From Acidimicrobiales bacterium (GTDB lineage: Bacteria; Actinomycetota; Acidimicrobiia; Acidimicrobiales; Aldehydirespiratoraceae): DNA of 64,000 bases. The DNA lies in contig JAKMFW010000026.1 of the NCBI GenBank assembly GCA_022425325.1, positions 23,300 through 87,299 of the forward strand, written 5' to 3'. The notes below the pieces were generated by a model. It was given only the letters and a program-made list of their open reading frames with translations, did no database searches and was not told where the DNA came from. The position numbers and the translations under genes are program-made. Positions 8,955-15,234 of this stretch are shown piece by piece. Position 1 is the first letter of the stretch. The number at the start of each line of letters is the position of its first letter.

Positions 8955-8985
8955 CGGCCCGGGTTTCGACAACCCGACCGGGCCG
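8955..8985 (-). terminator. GC-rich hairpin downstream of the LysR gene
   Basis: CGGCCCGG (8955-8962) pairs perfectly with CCGGGCCG (8978-8985). It starts about 50 nt after the regulator's stop codon, in the 170-nt gap before the rhodanese gene. There is no T-run, so it may only stabilise the mRNA end. Confidence 0.4.
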
Positions 8986-9034
8986 ATCCGGAACCAATGC
9001 CCCGCATCACCATCGCCGGAACGACCGACTGCAG

Positions 9035-9937
9035 TCAGCCGGGAGCGTTGGCGAGAATCCACGTCCGCAGCGTCTCCGCCGCCGGCGACAGCGGTCGACC
9101 GTGCCGGCTCAGGAGCGGAAAGTGGATGCCGGTCTCCACCACCGGCCCCACGGCGGCGAGCCGTCCCTGGTCGAGCAATTCCCGAACGATGTGTTCCCAC
9201 CCGAGCGCCACACCGGCCCCGGCGAGTGCAGCATGGAGCACCAGCGAGTAGTCGTTGGATCGATCTCCGGGGAGGTCGCCGTCGACCGCCACCCCATGAT
9301 GCCGAAACCACCGGGGCCAGTCGAAGCGAGGTACATAGCGCTCTTCAAGGTGCAAGAGGGGCGAATCGAGCAAGGCGGCCGGATCGGCAATGTCAATTGC
9401 TGCGGCGAGTTCTGGCGCCGCCACAGGAATCAGCCGCTCGGCGCAGAACGGCACCGAGTCGAGCACAGGGTCGTCGACCGGGCCGAGTGGGATCCAGAGG
9501 TCGGCGCCGTCGCGCCCTACGCCGGTGTCAGTGTCCGTGGTCAGCACGCGCAGTTCGACGTCGGGATGAGCCTGCTTGAACTCGGGCAGACGGGGCGTAA
9601 GCCAGTGGGCGGCGAGCGAGGTGGAAACCGAGATGGTCACCGCTCCCCCGCCCAGAGGCTGGGCGGCCGCCGCTACCGCCGCATCGAGCTCTCGCAACGC
9701 CGGCGCAGCCCGTGCGGCCAGGGCCGCTCCAACGGTGGTCGGCTCGACACCATCACGCTTCCGAATGAAGAGGGCGACGCCCAAGGCTTGTTCGAGGCGA
9801 GCGACCGCATGGCTCACTGCAGATTGGCCGATCCCGAGCGTAAGGGCGGCACCGGTGAAGCTGCCCGCTTCGACAACGGCGACAACGGCACGCACCGAAC
9901 GGTCGGTCACCCCCGAGGAGACATCAGTTTCTGTCAT
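9035..9937 (-). CDS. LysR-family transcriptional regulator
   Basis: 300-residue regulator with an N-terminal winged HTH (residues 14-72, with the typical SFTGAALTLGIGQSAVSHAVARLE recognition region) and a C-terminal periplasmic-binding-protein-like effector domain of LysR type. It is divergently arranged with a 2OG/Fe(II) oxygenase gene, its start lying only 30 nt from that gene's start, with a palindrome between them. This is the classic layout for a LysR protein controlling its neighbour and itself. The effector is unknown; an amino acid or other oxygenase substrate is plausible. Confidence 0.9.
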   Translation of the reverse strand: MTETDVSSGVTDRSVRAVVAVVEAGSFTGAALTLGIGQSAVSHAVARLEQALGVALFIRKRDGVEPTTVGAALAARAAPALRELDAAVAAAAQPLGGGAVTISVSTSLAAHWLTPRLPEFKQAHPDVELRVLTTDTDTGVGRDGADLWIPLGPVDDPVLDSVPFCAERLIPVAAPELAAAIDIADPAALLDSPLLHLEERYVPRFDWPRWFRHHGVAVDGDLPGDRSNDYSLVLHAALAGAGVALGWEHIVRELLDQGRLAAVGPVVETGIHFPLLSRHGRPLSPAAETLRTWILANAPG

Positions 9938-9940
9938 GAC

Positions 9941-9963
9941 GAAATGACAAAATATCGCATTTC
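9941..9963. promoter_or_regulatory. LysR-type operator in the divergent region
   Basis: GAAATG (9941-9946) and CATTTC (9958-9963) form a perfect 6-bp inverted repeat separated by 11 AT-rich bases, the spacing of LysR boxes. It fills the gap between the divergent LysR gene and the oxygenase gene. Outlying ATG and CAT triplets loosely extend the symmetry. Confidence 0.65.
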
Positions 9964-9967
9964 ATCC

Positions 9968-10852
9968 ATGACCGACATCGTTCACACTGTTGCCATGCAC
10001 GAGCTTGCCCAGATCGTCGATCTTGATCGTTATCCGTTGCACGAGCCGGAGTCCGCCGCCTACGCCACGGCGGTTGCTGCCGCCCGCGAGGGGCTCCGCT
10101 CGGTCGGCTGCGCTGTCGTGAAAGATCTCGTCCGTCCTGAAGCGGTGACCCTGCTGAACAACGAGATCGTCGAACGCAAGCACACCACACATTTCTCGAC
10201 GCAGGTGATGAACCCGTACTTCCACACCGAAGTCAACGACGAGTTCTCGAGCGACCACCCGGTCAATACCTTCCTTGAGCGCTCGAGCGGCTTCATTCCC
10301 GGCGACTCGTGGGAGCCGGGCTGTGCCACCGACGTGATGTTCCGGGCTCCCGAACTCGCACGCTTCCTCGCCGACTGCCTCGAGATCCCGGAGCTGCACT
10401 GCTACGCCGATCCGCTCGCAGGCCTCACCGCCAACATCCTTGACCCGGGCCAACTCTTCACCTGGCACTTCGACACCAACGACTTTGCCGTGACGGTGCT
10501 CGTGCAAGAAGCGGACGAAGGCGGACTTTTCGAGTACTCCCCCGCGATCCGTAACGCCGACGATGAGGGCTTCGATCGAATCGCTGCCGTGCTCGCCGGC
10601 GAGCGGGAGGGTGTGCACACGCTCGATCTGCAGCCCGGTGATCTGCAGATCTTCCGGGGGCGCCACAGCCTTCACCAGGTCTCGCGGGTGCCGGCGAACA
10701 GCCGGCCACGCCACGCTGCGATCTTCGCCTACACCGAGGAAGCCGGTGTGATCGGCCGGCTTGCTCGTACCCAGCAGCTGTTCGGTCGAGTGGTCCAGGC
10801 CCACGTGAATGCAGAAGAGCAGCGCATCCGCTCGGATGCGCTGATCGATTGA
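9968..10852 (+). CDS. 2-oxoglutarate/Fe(II) oxygenase, HalD/BesD-like
   Basis: 294-residue non-heme iron oxygenase that resembles the HalD/BesD family, which acts on free amino acids. The proximal iron ligands are His and Asp in WHFDTND near residue 172-174, and the distal His lies in FRGRHSLHQVSR near 235; an Arg for 2-oxoglutarate lies shortly after. The Asp ligand is kept, whereas radical halogenases of this fold have Gly there, so hydroxylation is more likely than halogenation. ATG 9968 is used; ATG 9995, which begins MHELAQIVDLDRYPL like other family members, is a good alternative. It is divergent from, and probably controlled by, the LysR gene. The substrate is unknown. Confidence 0.75.
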   Translation: MTDIVHTVAMHELAQIVDLDRYPLHEPESAAYATAVAAAREGLRSVGCAVVKDLVRPEAVTLLNNEIVERKHTTHFSTQVMNPYFHTEVNDEFSSDHPVNTFLERSSGFIPGDSWEPGCATDVMFRAPELARFLADCLEIPELHCYADPLAGLTANILDPGQLFTWHFDTNDFAVTVLVQEADEGGLFEYSPAIRNADDEGFDRIAAVLAGEREGVHTLDLQPGDLQIFRGRHSLHQVSRVPANSRPRHAAIFAYTEEAGVIGRLARTQQLFGRVVQAHVNAEEQRIRSDALID

Positions 10853-10854
10853 TC

Positions 10855-10860
10855 TAGCGT
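10855..10860 (+). promoter_or_regulatory. Candidate -10 of the PhyH-family gene (leaderless)
   Basis: TAGCGT lies 7 nt before the ATG at 10868, so this gene may have its own leaderless transcript besides read-through from the oxygenase 15 nt upstream. Confidence 0.35.
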
Positions 10861-10867
10861 TCGCTCC

Positions 10868-11776
10868 ATGGGCCTTCCACGACCGACCACCGACCTCGAT
10901 CAGCTCAAGGCCGATCTCGACGAGCATGGCTACTGCATCGTCGCCGATGCGCTCTCACCCGACGAGGTCACCGCGCTGCGAACTCGCATCACCGAACAGG
11001 CCGCAGCAGAGCGAGCCCGAGCGCTCGACTACCACTATCAAGCCGAAGCCGAGGGCGACGACGTCAACCAGTGGGTGTACCAACTGATCAACAAGGGGGA
11101 AGAGTTCCAGAACCTCGCCCTGCACCCGACAGCCCGGGCGCTTGCGACCCACATCCTCGGCGCCGATCACATTCTCAGTTCGCTCGACGCCCACATCACC
11201 CACCCGGGCAACAAGCCGATGCCGCTCCATGCCGATCAGTGGTGGATGCCGCAGCCGGTCGCTCCGGGAACCCCGCACGGCCGTCAGGGGGACATGACCC
11301 GCGAGACCGGCCCGTTCGGTGAGCCCGCTCGGGCAACCGTGCCGATCAACCCGCCGCTCGTCGCCAACATGATGTGGATGGCGAACGACTTCACGGTCGC
11401 GAACGGGGCCACCCGCATCGTGCCGGGCAGCCATCTCAGCGGATGCCTGCCCGATCCGGAGCGGACGGATTATGGCGAAATTCCGATCGAGGCACCGGCC
11501 GGCTCGGTGCTGGTCTGGGAGGGCCGTACGTGGCATGCCGCCGGCCTCAACACTGCCGATCATCCCCGCTATGGCGTGGTCACCTACTTCTGCGGACCGA
11601 TCATCCGCTCACTCGGCAACCTCACCTACGGCATGCGCACCGAGGTGCGCGAGTCGATGAGTCAGGAACTTGCGACGCTGTGTGGTTTCACCCCATGGTC
11701 GAGTTACGGCATGACCGACCACCCGTCGGCCATGGTCGCATCGCCGGGCGACGAAACCGCAGGGCGGCTGTCCTAG
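10868..11776 (+). CDS. Phytanoyl-CoA dioxygenase (PhyH) family protein
   Basis: 302-residue 2OG/Fe(II) oxygenase of the PhyH superfamily. The metal-binding HxD is His-Ala-Asp in PLHADQWW near 116-118, the distal His is in WEGRTWHAAG near 224, and the 2OG-binding Arg is in HPRYGV about 10 residues further. PhyH homologues hydroxylate acyl-CoAs, ectoine or diverse small molecules; which applies here is not visible. It lies 15 nt after another 2OG oxygenase, so the pair may act in sequence. It converges on an NTF2-like gene across a hairpin. Confidence 0.85.
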   Translation: MGLPRPTTDLDQLKADLDEHGYCIVADALSPDEVTALRTRITEQAAAERARALDYHYQAEAEGDDVNQWVYQLINKGEEFQNLALHPTARALATHILGADHILSSLDAHITHPGNKPMPLHADQWWMPQPVAPGTPHGRQGDMTRETGPFGEPARATVPINPPLVANMMWMANDFTVANGATRIVPGSHLSGCLPDPERTDYGEIPIEAPAGSVLVWEGRTWHAAGLNTADHPRYGVVTYFCGPIIRSLGNLTYGMRTEVRESMSQELATLCGFTPWSSYGMTDHPSAMVASPGDETAGRLS

Positions 11777-11783
11777 CCCTGTT

Positions 11784-11810
11784 GCACGCCCACCGCGAGG
11801 GCGGTGGTGC
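11784..11810. terminator. Hairpin between convergent genes
   Basis: CCACCGC (11790-11796) and GCGGTGG (11801-11807) form a 7-bp stem with a 4-nt loop; flanking GCAC/GTGC extends it past a one-base bulge. It sits in the 57-nt gap between two convergent genes and could end both. There is no T-run. Confidence 0.45.
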
Positions 11811-11833
11811 CGGCAAGTCTCATCGGAATCTCC

Positions 11834-12205
11834 TCACGCGAAGAGCGGCGCAAGCGGCGCCGGGTCGAGCCATTCGTCGATGCGGGAAATGAGGCCGTCG
11901 TCGTTCACCATCACGATTGCGACCGCCTCGGTCGAGAGTTCCCGGCCGTCGGGCAGCACGAGTTCGAGCGTGTGCTGTTGCAGGTAGCCACCTTCGATCG
12001 GCTCCAGTCGTCGGATCACATAGCGTCGATCCGCAATCCGCTTTGTCATCGCGTTCATCAGGGCGATGTTGTCGTCGACGGTCTGGGTGATGTCGTCGAA
12101 GTTGTGCCAGATGTCTGCATCCGGCGCGTAACACGATCGGGCAGCACCGGCATCGCCGATGGTGATGGCGTCGATGAAGCGTTGGGCGACGACGGGAAGG
12201 CTCAT
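11834..12205 (-). CDS. SnoaL/NTF2-like protein
   Basis: 123-residue protein with the cone-shaped NTF2-like pattern: an N-terminal helix (VVAQRFIDAITIGD), a Tyr-Ala-Pro-Asp-Ala-Asp-Ile-Trp turn and C-terminal strands ending in ISRIDEWLDP. Members bind or isomerise small hydrophobic molecules. It follows the Baeyer-Villiger monooxygenase by 53 nt, and such small proteins are often encoded beside ketone or steroid monooxygenases. The ATG at 12205 is backed by a TACGTT hexamer 6 nt upstream, so it may be transcribed on its own. No substrate can be named. Confidence 0.8.
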   Translation of the reverse strand: MSLPVVAQRFIDAITIGDAGAARSCYAPDADIWHNFDDITQTVDDNIALMNAMTKRIADRRYVIRRLEPIEGGYLQQHTLELVLPDGRELSTEAVAIVMVNDDGLISRIDEWLDPAPLAPLFA

Positions 12206-12211
12206 CGGGCC

Positions 12212-12217
12212 AACGTA
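12212..12217 (-). promoter_or_regulatory. Candidate leaderless -10 of the NTF2-like gene
   Basis: Minus-strand TACGTT is followed by 6 nt and the ATG at 12205. Confidence 0.4.
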
Positions 12218-12258
12218 GCCGCCGAGCCGAAAGGTTCTTCGTGCCGACGCGCCGAGGA

Positions 12259-13866
12259 TCAGCGAAGGTCGAAACCCGGGTACCCCGCCTCGGCGATCGC
12301 CGCCACCCGGGTGCGGTAGCGGGGTGCGCCGCCGAAGTAGGCCTGGTAGCGGGGCTTGCCCTCCCGCCCGGCGAGGTTCGCGTTGTACCCGGTGAACCAG
12401 CCCTTGCTGTTGCGGATGAGGAGGCGGTCCTGCATCCGGGCGACCTCCGTCGCCCACTCCTCCTCGGCTGCTTGCTCGGCCTCGATCCGTGTGATCCCCT
12501 CGGCCCTTGCGTACTCGATCAGATCACTGACCCACTCGACGCCGTCCTCGATCGCCCGGGGAAAGTTCGTCGAGCCCGACACGCTCTGCGGCCCTGCGAG
12601 CATCAAGAGGTTGGGGAAGCCGTTCGTCATCATGCCGACCGCTGTGCGAGGACCGTCTGCCCACTCGTCAGCGAGCATCATCCCGTCGACCCCCCGGATG
12701 TCGACCCTGTCGAACGCGCCGGTGATCGCGTCGAAGCCGGTGGCGTACACGATGACGTCGAGGTCGTGGTGGCCGGCGGTCGTCTCGATGCCGTCTGCGG
12801 TGACCCGAACGATCGGCGTGTCCTGCAGCGACACGAGTTCGACATTGTCACGGTTGTACGCCTCGAAATAGTTGGTCTCGAGCGGCAGGCGTTGGAGCGC
12901 GAAACCGTGGTCGGTCGGGATCAGCTTCTCGGCGACCTCGGGATCGTCGACCCGACCTCGGATGCGGTCGGCGATGTAGTTCGAGAGTTCCTGGTTGGCG
13001 GCCTCGTCGAAGTAGATCTCCGCATAGTTGGCGCCGATGATCGCGAAGCCAGGCCGGGTGTAGAGCTCATCCCAGAGCGCTCGACGTTCCTCGGGCGTGG
13101 CCTCCCAGAACCCCCATCGCGGAACGTGCTCGAAGCCACCGACGGTGGTCGAACAGTTCTCGAAGATTTGCGGGTAGCGGCGGCGGATCTCCTCCATTTC
13201 CTCATCGGTGATCGATCGGTTGTTGAGCGGGCTGCTCCAGTTGGGTCGACGTTGGAAAACCGTGAGGTGTTCGACGATCGGCGCGATCGACGGGACGATC
13301 TGGATACCGGTGGCGCCGGTGCCGATCTGGCCGACCCGCTTGCCGGTGAGATCGAGATCGTCGGGCCAGCGGAAGGTGTGGAACGACTCGCCTGCGAACT
13401 CGTCCATGCCCTCGAAGGCCGGAAGCGTCGGCGACGACAACGGGCCGAGGGCCGTGATCACGAACCGGGCGCGGAAGGTCTCGCCGTTCGTGGCGGTGAG
13501 CGTCCACGAGCACGCTGCTTCGTCCCACACCATCGAGGCGATGCGGACCCCGAAGCGCATGTGTTCACGGAGACCGAAGAGGTCGGCGACATGGTTGAGA
13601 TAGCGGAGATTCTCCGGTTGCGAGGAGAACAGTTCCTTCCAGTGCCACGTATCGAGGATCTCTTGACTGAACGAGTAGCCGTAGGTGTAGCTCTCCGAAT
13701 CGAACCGGCAACCCGGGTAGCGGTTGCGGAACCAGGTTCCGCCGAGGTCGTCCTCGGCTTCGAGCACGACCGCGTCGGCGCCAAGATCAACGAGACGCTT
13801 GATCTGGTAGATCCCGGCGACGCCTGCGCCGATGACGATTGCCTCGTGTTCGTGTACGCCACTCAC
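12259..13866 (-). CDS. Baeyer-Villiger-type flavin monooxygenase
   Basis: 535-residue FAD/NADPH monooxygenase. The N-terminal FAD Rossmann motif GAGVAG is at 12-17 and the second, NADPH motif GTGATG near 200. The diagnostic Baeyer-Villiger fingerprint F-x-G-x3-H-x3-W-P lies between them, starting at FAGESFHTFRWP. The enzyme inserts oxygen next to a ketone, or oxidises a heteroatom; dimethyl sulfide or amine oxidation is also known in related flavoenzymes. It uses a GTG start 40 nt downstream of the DddP-like gene, so it may belong to that operon. If the neighbour releases DMS, an S-oxygenating role would be logical, but nothing in the sequence proves it. Confidence 0.9.
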   Translation of the reverse strand: MSGVHEHEAIVIGAGVAGIYQIKRLVDLGADAVVLEAEDDLGGTWFRNRYPGCRFDSESYTYGYSFSQEILDTWHWKELFSSQPENLRYLNHVADLFGLREHMRFGVRIASMVWDEAACSWTLTATNGETFRARFVITALGPLSSPTLPAFEGMDEFAGESFHTFRWPDDLDLTGKRVGQIGTGATGIQIVPSIAPIVEHLTVFQRRPNWSSPLNNRSITDEEMEEIRRRYPQIFENCSTTVGGFEHVPRWGFWEATPEERRALWDELYTRPGFAIIGANYAEIYFDEAANQELSNYIADRIRGRVDDPEVAEKLIPTDHGFALQRLPLETNYFEAYNRDNVELVSLQDTPIVRVTADGIETTAGHHDLDVIVYATGFDAITGAFDRVDIRGVDGMMLADEWADGPRTAVGMMTNGFPNLLMLAGPQSVSGSTNFPRAIEDGVEWVSDLIEYARAEGITRIEAEQAAEEEWATEVARMQDRLLIRNSKGWFTGYNANLAGREGKPRYQAYFGGAPRYRTRVAAIAEAGYPGFDLR

Positions 13867-13906
13867 TGCGCCGATTCTGCTGGAGCGCCCGAGTGGGCGC
13901 CAACCG

Positions 13907-15217
13907 TCAGAGGGTCAGGCTGACCGGGAAGTCGGTGAGGAGTTCTGGCCCCGCCTCCGTGACGAGGTACTGATCCTCGAGCTTCACGCCTTCGCCACCG
14001 TCGCGGGAGCCGATGTAGCTCTCGCTTGTGAGCACCATGCCGACTTCGAGTTCGTCGTCGAAGCCCCACTCGTCCCACGCCCACGGGTGGTAGATGTCGG
14101 GGTACTCGTCGCATTGGCCGACGCCGTGGAACTTCACCGAGTAGTGCCGGTACTGCTCCCGGGGCGGCATCACCGAGTCGAACGTGAGTTCACGGAACGA
14201 GCGGCCCGGCGTGAGCAGTTCGGCGTTGGTCTTCACCATCTCGTCGGCCATGTCGAACAGTTGCCGTTGATGAGCGGTCGGCGCTTTGTCGCCGCACACC
14301 CAGGTGCGAGAGATGTCGATCATCATCCCGTAGGCGCCGACGAGGTCGGTGTCGTAGGCGACGATGTCGCCGTTATCGACAACCCGGCTCGACGCCTCCT
14401 GGAACCAGGGGTTCGTTCGGGGCCCCGAAGCGAGGATCTGGGTCTCGATCCACTCCCCCGCTCGCGCGATGTTGCCTGCGTGGAGCATCGCCCAGATCTG
14501 CCGTTCGGTCATCCCCGGCTGCATCTGCTGCTGCATGTCGTACATGGCGGCCTGACAGGCGTGAGCCGAGCAGCGCATCGCCTTGATCTCGTCGGGCCCC
14601 TTGATTTTGCGGGCCTGCTCCATGAGTTCGGTGCCGTTCTCAATAGTCCAGCCGGCCCGCTCGAACTCCTTGTAGCCGACATAGTGGCACTGGTCGACAG
14701 CGATCCGGGCGTTGGGTCCACAGTGCTCGGCGACGACGTCGACCATCTCGGCCGCCATACGTCGGGCCTGTTCCTCGTGGCGTGAACCGGCGAGGAAGTA
14801 GGTGGCGCCGATCGCCGGGCGGACCTCGTTCACCACATGGCTGTGACCGGAGAGGAACTCACACCCTTCGTAGTCCCAGACAATGACGTAGCCCTCGGCG
14901 CTCACGAACGCGTAGCGGGCACCGTTGTGCATGACCCACAACTGCATGTTGGTGGTGTCGGACACGTACCGGATGTTCATCGGATCCATGACCAGGACGC
15001 CGTCGTAGCCGAATGCCTTCAGCGTCTCCGCCGTGCGATCGACGCGGTACTGCCGCATCGCCGGAAGGTCCGGCAGGTCGAGTCCCGCAGCGATCCACTC
15101 GGCCTCGAGCGCGGCGCCCGGGCCGATGGCGAGGTGATGGAGGTCACCCGCCGCACGCGCCATTTCCGGCGTGCCGTCGAGTGCCTCCTGTACCGACCGT
15201 CGGATTCGTCCACCCAT
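13907..15217 (-). CDS. dddP: M24-fold protein, candidate DMSP lyase DddP
   Basis: 436-residue pita-bread (M24) protein that looks like DddP, which splits dimethylsulfoniopropionate into DMS and acrylate. The six metal ligands are present as D289, D291, D301, H364, E399 and E414, with the same mutual spacing that I recall for the Ruegeria enzyme (295, 297, 307, 371, 406, 421). The proposed catalytic base (Asp377 there) is D370 in GVGQCDEYP, and the active-site Trp and Tyr match at W94 and Y359. The motif DTDLVGAYG is intact. ATG 15217 has a GAGGAGA RBS. It follows the DMG-dehydrogenase-like gene by 17 nt in an osmolyte-demethylation operon. The alternatives are a related M24 hydrolase or creatinase-like enzyme; the creatinase active-site pattern is not seen. 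Confidence 0.72.
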   Translation of the reverse strand: MGGRIRRSVQEALDGTPEMARAAGDLHHLAIGPGAALEAEWIAAGLDLPDLPAMRQYRVDRTAETLKAFGYDGVLVMDPMNIRYVSDTTNMQLWVMHNGARYAFVSAEGYVIVWDYEGCEFLSGHSHVVNEVRPAIGATYFLAGSRHEEQARRMAAEMVDVVAEHCGPNARIAVDQCHYVGYKEFERAGWTIENGTELMEQARKIKGPDEIKAMRCSAHACQAAMYDMQQQMQPGMTERQIWAMLHAGNIARAGEWIETQILASGPRTNPWFQEASSRVVDNGDIVAYDTDLVGAYGMMIDISRTWVCGDKAPTAHQRQLFDMADEMVKTNAELLTPGRSFRELTFDSVMPPREQYRHYSVKFHGVGQCDEYPDIYHPWAWDEWGFDDELEVGMVLTSESYIGSRDGGEGVKLEDQYLVTEAGPELLTDFPVSLTL

Positions 15218-15234
15218 GATCTGTCTCCTCTCGC

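Noticed and set aside
9968..10852. Radical halogenase
   Set aside because: The iron-ligand Asp is present in HFDTND; halogenases of this fold have Gly there so that chloride can bind.
13907..15217. Creatinase (creatine amidinohydrolase) as the identity of the M24 protein next to the sarcosine-dehydrogenase-like gene
   Set aside because: Attractive by context, but the metal-ligand set and DTDLVG and CDEYP motifs match DddP, and creatinases lack this metal site.
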